The notes under the pieces: generated by a model
The model's database searches: none
What the model was told of the DNA's origin: nothing
What the model saw: only the letters and a program-made list of their open reading frames with translations
Made by a program: the position numbers and the translations under genes
DNA from: Thermohalobaculum sp963700775
GTDB lineage: Bacteria; Pseudomonadota; Alphaproteobacteria; Rhodobacterales; Rhodobacteraceae
Direction: 5' to 3'
DNA: 64,000 bases
NCBI GenBank assembly: GCA_963700775.1
Contig: CAVOYU010000001.1
Span: 558,001-622,000, forward strand
In this document: positions 9,178 through 18,620 of the stretch, one piece after another
How the letters are laid out: each line of letters begins with the position of its first letter
Position numbering within the stretch: the stretch's first letter is position 1

Positions 9178-10185
9178 ATGGACGAAACGGTCAATCCGGT
9201 GCTGGCGGAGGTCTGGCGCGGCGACATCCTGGAATGCGTGCACCGGGGGACCGCGGTGGTGGCGACTGCTTCGGGCGAGGTGGTCGAGGCCTGGGGCGAC
9301 CCGGAGCGGGTGATCCTGCCGCGCTCGGCCTGCAAGATCATCCAGGCCCTGCCGCTGGTCGAGAGCGGGGCGGCGGATGCGGCGGGGCTCGGGACCGAGC
9401 AGCTGGCGCTGGCCTGCGCCTCGCACGCCGGCACCCGGCGCCATACCGGGCTAGCTCGGGCGTGGCTCGCGGGGCTCGGCCTCGGCGAGGCGGACCTGCG
9501 CTGCGGCACCCATGCGCCGAATGACGCCGAGGCGCGCTTCGAGCTGCGGCAGGCGGGGGAAGAGCCCTGCCAGTTCCACAACAACTGCTCGGGCAAACAC
9601 AGCGGCTTCCTGACCGCGAACCGGCATATCGGCGGCGGGCCGGAATACATCGACCCGGACCACCCGCTGCAGCGGATGGTGCGGCAGGCGACCGAGGAGG
9701 TCACCGGCGCGGAGGTGCGGGGCTTCGCCATCGACGGGTGCTCGGCGCCGAACTTCGCCGTGCCGCTGAAGGGGCTCGCGACCGCCATGGCGCGCTTCGC
9801 GACGCCGGAGGCCCGTTTCACCGGTGCCCGCGCCAGGGCGGCACGGCGGCTCCGCGAGGCGATGGCAGCGCATCCGGAGCTGGTCTCGGGCGAGGGCCGG
9901 GCCACCACGGCGCTGATCCGCGCCTGCCGGGGGCGGGCGGTGGTGAAGTCCGGCGCCGAGGCGGTGTTCACCGCGATCCTGCCGGAGCGGGGCCTCGGCA
10001 TCGCGCTGAAGGTCGACGACGGCGGCGAGCGGGGCAGCCAGGCGGCGGTGGCGGCGCTGCTGGCCCGCCACGGGGCGCTGGAGCCGGACGACCCGGTGTG
10101 CCGGACCTATGCGGACGCGCCGATCCTGAATTGCCGGGGCATCGCCCACGGGCACATCAGGGCGGCGGCGGGGCTGAGGGATTAG
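9178..10185 (+). CDS. L-asparaginase II (Rhizobium ReAV type)
   Basis: A 335-residue asparaginase of the class unrelated to E. coli AnsA/AnsB, typified by Rhizobium etli ReAV. It hydrolyses asparagine to aspartate and ammonia. Family motifs are visible in order: RSACKIIQALP, CASHAGTRRHT, NNCSGKHSGF and DGCSAPNFAVPL. The conserved cysteines and lysine of these motifs form the zinc/catalytic centre in ReAV. No signal peptide is seen, so it is cytoplasmic. The start is the ATG at 9178. It probably has its own regulated promoter, given the palindromes upstream. Confidence 0.88.
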   Translation: MDETVNPVLAEVWRGDILECVHRGTAVVATASGEVVEAWGDPERVILPRSACKIIQALPLVESGAADAAGLGTEQLALACASHAGTRRHTGLARAWLAGLGLGEADLRCGTHAPNDAEARFELRQAGEEPCQFHNNCSGKHSGFLTANRHIGGGPEYIDPDHPLQRMVRQATEEVTGAEVRGFAIDGCSAPNFAVPLKGLATAMARFATPEARFTGARARAARRLREAMAAHPELVSGEGRATTALIRACRGRAVVKSGAEAVFTAILPERGLGIALKVDDGGERGSQAAVAALLARHGALEPDDPVCRTYADAPILNCRGIAHGHIRAAAGLRD

Positions 10186-10432
10186 GCGGCCGGCCGGGGC
10201 CTGAACGGGCCCGCGGAGCTGGCGTTGCTTCGAAGTTTCCTAATCAACCCTGCGGAATCCGTTTCTTGCCCTCGCCCGGCCGGGCGGAGAGTATCCGCCG
10301 GCCGCGCCTCGGCGCGGGCCGGGCCGGGCGCCCGGCCGGCGCGTTCCGGCGGGGCCTGACGGGTTGTCGGGCGAAGCCCGGCGCCCTGGCGTTCTGGCCG
10401 AGAAGACCGGACTGCCCGAGAAGGATCGGAAA

Positions 10433-11707
10433 ATGCCAATCGAGAGCACAGACACGCTGATCGTCGGCGGCGGCCAGGCGGGCCTCGCTATGAGCGAGCA
10501 CCTGGGCAACCGCGGCGTGCCGCACCTGGTGCTGGAGCGCAGCCGCATCGCCGAGCGCTGGCGCTCGGAGAGATGGGACTCGCTGGTCGCCAACGGCCCG
10601 GCCTGGCATGACCGGTTCCCGAACCTGGAGTTCTCCGACCTCGACCCGGACGCCTTCGCCGGGAAGGAGCGGATCGCGGACTACTTCGCCGCCTATGCCG
10701 GGAAGATCGCCGCGCCGATCCGGTGCGGCGTGGAGGTCACCTCGGTGCAGCGGAACGCCGGCAGGCCCGGATTCCGCGTGGAAACGTCCGAGGGGGTGAT
10801 CGAGGCCCAGCGCGTGGTCGCCGCCACCGGGCCGTTCCAGCGCCCGATCATCCCGCCGCTCGTCCCGGCCGAGGTGCCGATATTCCAGCTCCACTCCAAC
10901 ACCTATCGCAACCCCGGTCAGTTGCCCGAGGGGGCGGTGCTGGTGGTTGGCGCCGGGTCGTCCGGGGTGCAGATCGCCGACGAGCTGCTGGCCGCCGGGC
11001 GGCGGGTCTACCTCTCGGTCGGGCCGCACAACCGGCCGCCGCGGCGCTATCGCGGGCGCGACTTCTGCTGGTGGCTCGGCGTGCTCGGCAAGTGGGACGC
11101 CGCGGCGCTCGAGCCGGGCAAGGAGCATGTGACGATCGCGGTCAGCGGGGCCCATGGCGGCGACACGGTCGACTTCCGGCGCCTCGCGGCGCGGGGGATG
11201 ACGCTGGTCGGGATGACCCGGTCGTTCGATCGAGGGGTGATGCGCTTCGCGGCGGACCTCGCGGCCAACGTCGCGCGGGGAGATGCCGACTACCTCTCGG
11301 TGCTGGACGAGGCGGATGCCTATGCCGCGCGGAACGGCCTCGACCTGCCGGAGGAGCCAGAGGCGCGCAGGATCGGCCCGATGCCCGGTTGCGTGACCGA
11401 TCCGGTGCTTGAGCTCGACCTGGCGCAGGCGGGGGTGACCTCGATCCTCTGGGCGACCGGCTATGCGCTGGATTTCGGCTGGCTGAAGGTCGACGCCTTC
11501 GACGCGAAGGGCCGGCCCCGGCACCAGCGCGGGATCTCGGCCGAGCCCGGGCTTTATTTCCTGGGCCTGCCCTGGCTCTCGGGGCGCTCGTCCTCGTTCA
11601 TCTGGGGCGTGTGGCACGATGCCGGGTTCCTGGCCGAGCACATCGCCACGCAGCGCAAGTACCTGGCCTATGGCGGGTCCGCGCGGCGCATCGGCGGAGG
11701 CGCCTAG
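10433..11707 (+). CDS. Flavin-containing monooxygenase-like NAD(P)/FAD oxidoreductase
   Basis: A 424-residue class B flavoprotein. An FAD Rossmann motif (GGGQAG) lies near residues 12-17 and an NADP site (GAGSSG) near residue 182. Between them FQLHSNTY resembles the FMO fingerprint. These proteins are often labelled 'CzcO' or 'involved in K+ transport', but the fold indicates N- or S-oxygenation or Baeyer-Villiger chemistry on an unknown small molecule. ATG 10433 was chosen over the upstream in-frame codon at 10364. The stop overlaps the stop of the convergent exporter gene by 4 bases. Confidence 0.75.
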   Translation: MPIESTDTLIVGGGQAGLAMSEHLGNRGVPHLVLERSRIAERWRSERWDSLVANGPAWHDRFPNLEFSDLDPDAFAGKERIADYFAAYAGKIAAPIRCGVEVTSVQRNAGRPGFRVETSEGVIEAQRVVAATGPFQRPIIPPLVPAEVPIFQLHSNTYRNPGQLPEGAVLVVGAGSSGVQIADELLAAGRRVYLSVGPHNRPPRRYRGRDFCWWLGVLGKWDAAALEPGKEHVTIAVSGAHGGDTVDFRRLAARGMTLVGMTRSFDRGVMRFAADLAANVARGDADYLSVLDEADAYAARNGLDLPEEPEARRIGPMPGCVTDPVLELDLAQAGVTSILWATGYALDFGWLKVDAFDAKGRPRHQRGISAEPGLYFLGLPWLSGRSSSFIWGVWHDAGFLAEHIATQRKYLAYGGSARRIGGGA

Positions 11708-12654
11708 CCGGGCGGCGGCGGCGACGCCGGCCCGGCGGCCCGGCCCGCCGCCCGCGCCAGCATCCATTCGCGGTGCATGATGTAGAGGCCGGTCGCCACG
11801 ATGATGGCGGCGCCGAGCCAGGTCCAGCGGTCGGGCAGATGGCCGAAGATCAGCCAGCCGTAGAAGGTGCCCCAGATGATCAGGCTGTAGTGGACCGGGG
11901 CCAGCACGATGGCCTGCCCGGTCTCGAGCGCCCGGATCACCAGCAGCTCGCCCAGCGCGCCGCATACGGCCATGCCGACGAGGAGCGCCCATTCGGAACC
12001 GGTCGCCGGCGACTGCCAGACGAACGGCAGCGGCAGCGTGAGCAGAAGGACACTGGCGATCGCCGTGTAGGCGACCGTCGTCGCGGTCCGGTCGGTGCCC
12101 GCCAGCGCCCGCGACAGGATCTGGCGGAAGGCGAAGGCGGTCGCCGCCAGTACCACCAGCAGCACCGCCGGATGGATGACGCCGAGGCCGGGGCGGATCA
12201 CGATCAGCGTGCCGACGAAGCCGATCGCCACCGCGCTCCAGCGCCGCACGCCGACCTTCTCGCCGAGCAGCAGCGCGCCGAGGACCGTCACCATGAAGGG
12301 CGCCACGAAGGTGACCGCGGTCGCGTCCGCCAGCGCCACGTAGCGGAGCGCGAAGATGTAGGCGCTGGCCGAGACGACCGCGAGCGCGCCCCGCAGCACC
12401 TGCAGGCCGAGGCGGTCGGTCCTCAGGATCGCGGGCCCCTTCAGGAGCAGGAGGACGAACACGCCGCTCAGCAGCCCGAGCTGGCGCATCCAGACGATCT
12501 GCAGCGGGTGCAGGGACTCGGTCAGGAGCTTCGCCTGCGCGTCGGACGCGGCGAAGACGAAGAAGGCCAGCGCCATCAGGGCGAGGCCACGGAGATTCTC
12601 CGGGCGGCGCGGCGCGTCGCCGGCGACCAGGGGGGCTGCGGGGTCAAGAGGCAT
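11704..12654 (-). CDS. EamA/DMT family transporter (first of two)
   Basis: A 316-residue inner-membrane protein with about ten hydrophobic segments in two EamA repeats (roughly residues 22-150 and 165-295), typical of drug/metabolite exporters. The substrate cannot be read from sequence. It ends in a proline-rich tail. It lies 24 bases downstream of a second EamA gene on the same strand, so the two are probably cotranscribed, either as independent exporters or as a pair. Confidence 0.85.
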   Translation of the reverse strand: MPLDPAAPLVAGDAPRRPENLRGLALMALAFFVFAASDAQAKLLTESLHPLQIVWMRQLGLLSGVFVLLLLKGPAILRTDRLGLQVLRGALAVVSASAYIFALRYVALADATAVTFVAPFMVTVLGALLLGEKVGVRRWSAVAIGFVGTLIVIRPGLGVIHPAVLLVVLAATAFAFRQILSRALAGTDRTATTVAYTAIASVLLLTLPLPFVWQSPATGSEWALLVGMAVCGALGELLVIRALETGQAIVLAPVHYSLIIWGTFYGWLIFGHLPDRWTWLGAAIIVATGLYIMHREWMLARAAGRAAGPASPPPPG

Positions 12655-12678
12655 GGCGGGCCCCGCGGCCGGCGCGGC

Positions 12679-13563
12679 TCATGGCGCCACCCGCATCAGC
12701 CGGTACTCGCGCCAGATGGCATAGAGCCCGGCGCCGATCACGATGCCCATGCCGACGACGGTCCAGCGGTCCACCGCCTCGCCGAAGACGAAAGCGCCGA
12801 CCGGGATGGCGAACACCATCTGCAGGTAGGTGAAGGGCTGGATCCTGACCGCCTCGGTCGCCTCCAGCGCCCGGATCAGGCAGTAATGGCCGAAGATGGC
12901 GACCCCGGTATGGGCCAGCAGCCAGCCGATGTCGGAGAGCTTCATCGGCGCATAGTAGAACGGGCCGACCAGGGTCAGCGCCCCGGCCCCGGCGACGCCG
13001 AGCCAGAAGAAGGCGGGGATGGCCGACCGGTCGGCCCGGCTGACCATGCGGGTGGTGACCGTGTAGACCGCCATCATGGCGGCCACCAGGAGCGCGATCA
13101 GCGCCTCGGGCCGGAACAGGCCGAGGCCGGGGCGGAGGATGATCAGCACGCCGATGAAGCCGACCACGATCGCCCCGGCCCTGCGCCAGCCGATGCGCTC
13201 GCCCAGCAGCGGGACGGCGATCAGCGTGGCGAGCAGCGGGTGGACCGAGAAGATCGCATGGGTCTCTGCCAGGCCGAGCCGGTCGAAGCTGATCACCACG
13301 ATGACGATCTGCGCCGCCAGAAGCACGCCCCGGAACACCTGCAGCGCCGGCATCCTCGAGCGCGCGGCGCCACGGATGCCGCCGGGCCGGCGCGACACCA
13401 GAAGGGTCACGAAGGCGGCGAAGATCCAGTAGCGGATCATGATGAAGAACTGCGGCGGGTAGTGGCCGGCGAGGTATTTCGAGGTGCCGTCCTGAACCGC
13501 GAACATCACCATCGCCATCAGCGCGAAGCGGATGCCGAGCGCCGGGTCGGAGGGGCGGATCAC
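12679..13563 (-). CDS. EamA/DMT family transporter (second of two)
   Basis: A 294-residue, ten-helix drug/metabolite transporter homologous in outline to its downstream neighbour. Both share LLGE(K/R)(I/V)G and (I/V)IRPG(L)G-like turns in the first repeat. Start: GTG at 13563, which overlaps the upstream gene's stop as GTGA, a sign of translational coupling. The substrate is unknown. Confidence 0.82.
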   Translation of the reverse strand: MIRPSDPALGIRFALMAMVMFAVQDGTSKYLAGHYPPQFFIMIRYWIFAAFVTLLVSRRPGGIRGAARSRMPALQVFRGVLLAAQIVIVVISFDRLGLAETHAIFSVHPLLATLIAVPLLGERIGWRRAGAIVVGFIGVLIILRPGLGLFRPEALIALLVAAMMAVYTVTTRMVSRADRSAIPAFFWLGVAGAGALTLVGPFYYAPMKLSDIGWLLAHTGVAIFGHYCLIRALEATEAVRIQPFTYLQMVFAIPVGAFVFGEAVDRWTVVGMGIVIGAGLYAIWREYRLMRVAP

Positions 13564-13970
13564 GGGTGGTTCCCGAGACGCAGCCGGAGCCAGGGGAAGA
13601 GGGCGAACAGCGCCTGCCCGGCGAGGCCGAGGGCTCCGGCGGGCAGGGCGAGCGCGGCGGCCCAATCGGCGAGGCCGCGGCCGAAGGCGAACACCGAGAG
13701 AGCGGCTTCCGCCGCGAGCAGGGCGGCGAGCGCGGCCGCGCCCATCAGGAGGCGCGAGCCGGCGCCGGGAGCGACCGCGATGCGGCGCAGGACCGCGCCG
13801 CAGGCGAGCCAGGCGAGGGCGAGGATCAGCGGCAATTCAATTGCCACCGCGGCGAACTCGCCCGCCGCCGGGGCGATGGCGAGCGTGCGCAGCGCGCCGA
13901 GAGCGAAGCCGGCGGCGAAGACCAGAGCGGCATAGGCGAGCCCTGCCCGGAGGCGGCGCCCGCCAAGGCC
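13560..13970 (-). CDS. Small membrane protein, start codon unclear
   Basis: The open frame continues from the glutaryl-CoA dehydrogenase stop (13974-13976) to 13560 and encodes about four hydrophobic helices. These include FAAGFALGALRTL and AVAIELPLILALAW, a pattern of a conserved proteobacterial small membrane protein of unknown role. No ATG, GTG or TTG is in frame before the GTG at 13847, which would cut off the first conserved helix. Either a CTG start or an indel in the sequence is likely. It is translationally coupled to the DMT gene downstream (GTGA). Confidence 0.55.
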   Translation of the reverse strand, partial: GLGGRRLRAGLAYAALVFAAGFALGALRTLAIAPAAGEFAAVAIELPLILALAWLACGAVLRRIAVAPGAGSRLLMGAAALAALLAAEAALSVFAFGRGLADWAAALALPAGALGLAGQALFALFPWLRLRLGNHP

Positions 13971-13973
13971 GGC

Positions 13974-15196
<1,223 letters not shown>

Positions 15197-15346
15197 GGCG
15201 GGGCCTCTTGGCGACGTCTGCTGAAGATCTGGGCGGAACCTACTCCTGCACCGAGGGCGCGGCAACCGGGGCATCAGCACGGTTGTGATGGACCTGCGGC
15301 GAAACCGGCGATTGCCTGCGGCAAGCGGTCCGGTTATGGAGCGGCG

Positions 15347-15856
15347 ATGACGCCGAGATCCCGATCGCCGTTCACCCGGTCGCTGTGGCCGGAACGGGTC
15401 CGCAGGCCGTATCTGCGGCTCGCCGTCGCCGTGGCGGCGGCGCCCCTGCTGCTGGCAGGGCTGTTCACCGGCCTGGCCTTCGTGGTCGCGGGATCGAGCG
15501 TCGCCAGCAAGGAGGCGACGCTGCTCAGGACCATCGATGCGGCGAAGGCGTTCTTCCTGTTCCTGCCGGCCTTCACCGTGACCTTCGGGCTGGCGGCGAT
15601 CGCCGTGCTCTGGTGGCGGGGGCTGCGCGGCCGGCTGGCCTGGACCCTGGGCGGCGCCGCCGCCGGCCTGGCCGCGGCGGCCGTGGTCGGGCTGGCGGGC
15701 GGGGCGGGAATCGCGCCGGTGCAGGTGGCGGTCGCCCTGGTGCTGGGCGCGCTGACCCTGCTGCTGGTTCGGTGGCTCGCCGGCATCCGGCTCAGTTCAG
15801 GCGGCGCAGCGGCGCCCGCTCCCACAGGAGATGGCGTCCTGGCGCCGCCCGATTGA
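15347..15856 (+). CDS. Hypothetical four-helix membrane protein
   Basis: A 169-residue protein with a basic N-terminus (TPRSRSPFTRSLWPERVRR) and about four hydrophobic segments (near residues 27-50, 68-90, 100-122 and 126-145), ending in a proline/alanine-rich tail. I do not recognise a family. Its last 65 bases overlap the end of the convergent PH-like gene, which is unusual unless the annotated C-terminus is extended by a missed stop. Confidence 0.55.
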   Translation: MTPRSRSPFTRSLWPERVRRPYLRLAVAVAAAPLLLAGLFTGLAFVVAGSSVASKEATLLRTIDAAKAFFLFLPAFTVTFGLAAIAVLWWRGLRGRLAWTLGGAAAGLAAAAVVGLAGGAGIAPVQVAVALVLGALTLLLVRWLAGIRLSSGGAAAPAPTGDGVLAPPD

Positions 15857-16322
15857 GCAGGCCGACCGCGGCGAGGTCACTGAAACCCGGCAGGGCGGAG
15901 AGCGCCTCGGGAAGATGCTCGGCGCCCTCGGCGGCGGCGGGGATCGCCAGCGAGTCGCCGTCGGCGGCGACCAGGCGCCAGACCGGGTCCATTCCGTTCT
16001 CGACCCGGTAGATCTCGACCCGAGACAGCCTGTCGATCTCGAGGAATCCGCCGCGGTACTGGCCCATGTAGCCGATCTCGCCCTCGCGGAACACCACCAG
16101 GCCCGGCCCGGTCACCGGCCGCCCGGCGAGCGCGGCCAGCAGCGCGGCGCGGAGCCAGAACAGGGCCAGCGCCGCCGCCGCGAGGGCGAACCAGCCGAAC
16201 ACCACCCCCTGCCTCGCCCAGGCGACGCCGTACCAGCCGGCGACCAGCACCAGGACGAGCGCCGCCGCCGTCTCGCCCCAGCGGCGGAGCCGCTCGGCGA
16301 TCTCGGGGCGCACGAGCCTCAC
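15792..16322 (-). CDS. Two-helix membrane protein with PH-like domain
   Basis: A 176-residue protein. Two transmembrane helices (about residues 18-36 and 42-62) are followed by a soluble domain (ITYMGQYRGG-like turn, LSRVEIYR, WRLVAADGDSLAIPA) that reads like a bacterial PH or YcxB-type domain. The GTG start at 16322 overlaps the rsmE stop (GTGA), so it is translationally coupled to rsmE. Function is unknown. Confidence 0.65.
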   Translation of the reverse strand: MRLVRPEIAERLRRWGETAAALVLVLVAGWYGVAWARQGVVFGWFALAAAALALFWLRAALLAALAGRPVTGPGLVVFREGEIGYMGQYRGGFLEIDRLSRVEIYRVENGMDPVWRLVAADGDSLAIPAAAEGAEHLPEALSALPGFSDLAAVGLLNRAAPGRHLLWERAPLRRLN

Positions 16323-17056
16323 GACCAGTCCCCGAGCGCCGCCTGCCACAGGGTCAGCGCCGCCACCGCCGCGGTGTCGGCCCGGAGGATGCGGGGACCG
16401 AGCGAGACCGGGAGCGCGAAGGGGAGCGCCGCGAGCCGGGCGCGCTCCTCCGGGCTGAAGCCGCCCTCGGGGCCGATCAGCACCGCCCAGGGGCCGGGCG
16501 CGGCGGCGGCCAGCGCCCTGGCGGCGGGCATCGCCGTCCCGCCTTCGTCGCAGAACATCAGGCGGCGGGCCGGGTTCCAGCCGTCGAGCAGCGCATCGAG
16601 GGCGGCCGGCTCGGCCACCGCGGGCACCGAGAGCGCGCCGCACTGCTCGGCCGCCTCGACCGCGTGGGCGCGGAGCCGGTCGGCGTTCACCCGCTCGGAG
16701 TTGGTGAAGCGGGTGAAGACCGGCACCAGACGGCGGCAGCCCAGCTCGCAGGCCTTCTCGGCGATGAAGTCGGTGCGCGCCTTCTTCACCGGGGCGAAGA
16801 CCAACCAGAGATCCGGCGGCGAGGACTGCGGCCGGGTGCGCGCGCGGCAGATCAGCGTTCCGGCGCGCTTGCCCGCCTCCGCCACCTCGGCCAGCCACTC
16901 GCCGTCGCGGCCGTTGAAGGCCAGAACCGCGTCGCCCGGACCGAGCCGCATGACGCCGAAGAGGTAGTGCGCGTGCTCGCGCCCGAGGGGCACGGCGGTG
17001 CCGGCCACCAGGTCCGGCGTGACGAAGAGCCTGATTTTCGCGGCTGGCTGTGCCAT
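16319..17056 (-). CDS. rsmE: 16S rRNA m3U1498 methyltransferase
   Basis: SPOUT-class methyltransferase acting on the assembled 30S subunit. The 245-residue protein has the N-terminal PUA-like barrel (RLFVTPDLVAG, HAHYLFGVMRL) and the C-terminal SAM-binding knot (LIGPEGGFSPEE and SLGPRILRADTAAV). It is divergent from ubiA with only 11 bases between start codons, and coupled to the downstream PH-like gene. Confidence 0.93.
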   Translation of the reverse strand: MAQPAAKIRLFVTPDLVAGTAVPLGREHAHYLFGVMRLGPGDAVLAFNGRDGEWLAEVAEAGKRAGTLICRARTRPQSSPPDLWLVFAPVKKARTDFIAEKACELGCRRLVPVFTRFTNSERVNADRLRAHAVEAAEQCGALSVPAVAEPAALDALLDGWNPARRLMFCDEGGTAMPAARALAAAAPGPWAVLIGPEGGFSPEERARLAALPFALPVSLGPRILRADTAAVAALTLWQAALGDWS

Positions 17057-17067
17057 AACCTGCCCCC

Positions 17068-18018
17068 ATGAACGCCAGCCCAGATAACAGCGCCGCGCCC
17101 GCGGATGGAAGGGTGCGTGACGCGGTCGACCGCAACTGGGTCGACCGGCTGGCCCCGGCGGAGTGGCGGCCCTATCTGCGGCTCGCCCGCGCCGACCGGC
17201 CGATCGGCACCTGGCTGCTGCTGATCCCCTGCTGGTGGGGGATCACGCTGGCGGTGATCGACACCGGCTGGCGCTGGGCCGACCTCTGGCTCTACCCCGC
17301 GATGGCGATCGGCGCCTTCGTGATGCGGGGCGCCGGCTGCACCTGGAACGACATCACCGACCGCGACATCGACGGCGAGGTCGAGCGGACCCGGTCGCGG
17401 CCGATCCCCTCGGGCCAGGTGACGGTGGCGCGGGCGGCGGCCTTCATGGTGGCGCTGGCGCTGGCCGGGCTTGCGGTCCTGCTGACCATGAACGCGGCCG
17501 CGATCTGGCTCGGGGTGATCTCGCTGATCCCGGTCTGCGTCTATCCCTTCGCCAAGCGCTTCACCTGGTGGCCGCAGGTGTTCCTGGGCATCGCCTTCAA
17601 CTGGGGCGCGCTGCTGGGTTGGGCCGCCCATACCGGCGGGCTGAGCCTGCCGCCGGTCTATCTCTATCTCGGCGGCATCGCCTGGACGCTGCATTACGAC
17701 ACCATCTACGCCCACCAGGACCGCGAGGACGACGCGCTGATCGGGGTGCGCTCGACGGCGCGGCTGTTCGATCAGGACACGGCGAACTGGCTCTGGCTGT
17801 TCACCGGGCTCGCGGTGATCTTCACCGGGCTGGCGGCACTGTTCGCCGGCGGTGGCTGGCTGGCGCTGACCGGCGCCCTCGGCTTCGGCGGCTTCATGGC
17901 CTGGCAGATCCGAGAGCTCGACATCGACGATCCGGCCCAGTGCCTGCGGCTGTTCCGCGCCTCGCGGTGGGGCGGCCTGATCCTGCTGGGCTTCCTGCTG
18001 GCCGACGCGGTTTTCTGA
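17068..18018 (+). CDS. ubiA: 4-hydroxybenzoate polyprenyltransferase
   Basis: Integral membrane prenyltransferase that attaches the polyprenyl tail to 4-hydroxybenzoate, the committed membrane step of ubiquinone synthesis. The 316-residue protein has the two Asp-rich Mg-diphosphate motifs, NDITDRDIDGEV (about residue 93) and HQDREDDALIGVRST (about residue 216), and about eight helices. No Shine-Dalgarno sequence precedes the ATG. A CATAAC box at 17054-17059 suggests a leaderless transcript. Confidence 0.95.
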   Translation: MNASPDNSAAPADGRVRDAVDRNWVDRLAPAEWRPYLRLARADRPIGTWLLLIPCWWGITLAVIDTGWRWADLWLYPAMAIGAFVMRGAGCTWNDITDRDIDGEVERTRSRPIPSGQVTVARAAAFMVALALAGLAVLLTMNAAAIWLGVISLIPVCVYPFAKRFTWWPQVFLGIAFNWGALLGWAAHTGGLSLPPVYLYLGGIAWTLHYDTIYAHQDREDDALIGVRSTARLFDQDTANWLWLFTGLAVIFTGLAALFAGGGWLALTGALGFGGFMAWQIRELDIDDPAQCLRLFRASRWGGLILLGFLLADAVF

Positions 18019-18139
18019 CGGCCCGCAGCCCGGCGAGCCGCCCCATGGTTAAGGGGAATCCGCCTACGCACTGCGCGCGTTGAAGAATCGTCTCCGATCG
18101 GCTATCCTCTCCGCGGGGAACTGGTGGATGGAGCGAGAC

Positions 18140-18502
18140 ATGATCTCCAGGGATGCGCCTTGGGTCGCGTCCATGATCCGTGTTGATGCGGAGCATGGCG
18201 CCACTCGGGAAAGAGGGTTCAACAAGGCTCGGATCGCGCTTGCCCGCTGGGCGGCCGGCGCTGCGGCGGCGGCCTTCTGCCTGACTGTCGCGGCGACGGC
18301 GGCGGCGCAGGGTACGGGCGGACAGCCGTCCGGCGCCGCGTTCAAGCAGGCGCCCAAGTCGGTGGAGGCGGAGGCCCAGGGCGTCGACATGATCCTCGGC
18401 ATTCCGGCAAACACAATCTTCTTCGTCGCCGCCGGGGTCATCGCGATCTTCTGGTTCACGGTCGGCGGCGGCCGCAAGGCGAAGCTGCAGCGGCCGCAGT
18501 AG
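18140..18502 (+). CDS. Small exported or membrane protein of unknown function
   Basis: A 120-residue product with a long basic N-region, a hydrophobic alanine-rich segment (residues 34-53, AAAAFCLTVAATAAAQ) that may be a signal peptide, a short acidic/neutral spacer, and a second clear helix (residues 90-108, TIFFVAAGVIAIFWFTVGGG) before a basic tail. GGAGCGAG precedes the ATG at 18140; an ATG at 18128 is possible. No family is recognised. A hairpin and short tandem repeat follow it. Confidence 0.6.
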   Translation: MISRDAPWVASMIRVDAEHGATRERGFNKARIALARWAAGAAAAAFCLTVAATAAAQGTGGQPSGAAFKQAPKSVEAEAQGVDMILGIPANTIFFVAAGVIAIFWFTVGGGRKAKLQRPQ

Positions 18503-18533
18503 CGGTCGATCCGGCGGTCCCGCGGCGCGGATC

Positions 18534-18556
18534 GTCCGGGGGCGCCGCCCCCGGAC
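18534..18556. terminator. Hairpin between convergent genes
   Basis: A perfect 9-bp stem (GTCCGGGGG/CCCCCGGAC, 5-base loop) lies between the small exported gene and the DUF3422 gene, which converge here. There is no T-run on either side, so it may act as a bidirectional transcript-end structure rather than a classical terminator. Confidence 0.4.
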
Positions 18557-18597
18557 GCGAGCGCAATGGACGCGGGCGCAATGGACGCGGGCGCAAA
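18553..18597. repeat. Three 15-bp tandem units
   Basis: GGACGCG(A/G)GCGCAA(T/A) is repeated three times (18553-18567, 18568-18582, 18583-18597) with two substitutions in total, next to the hairpin. It is outside any gene. Confidence 0.7.
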
Positions 18598-18620
18598 CCT
18601 CGGGCCGGCAGCCTGTCGCG

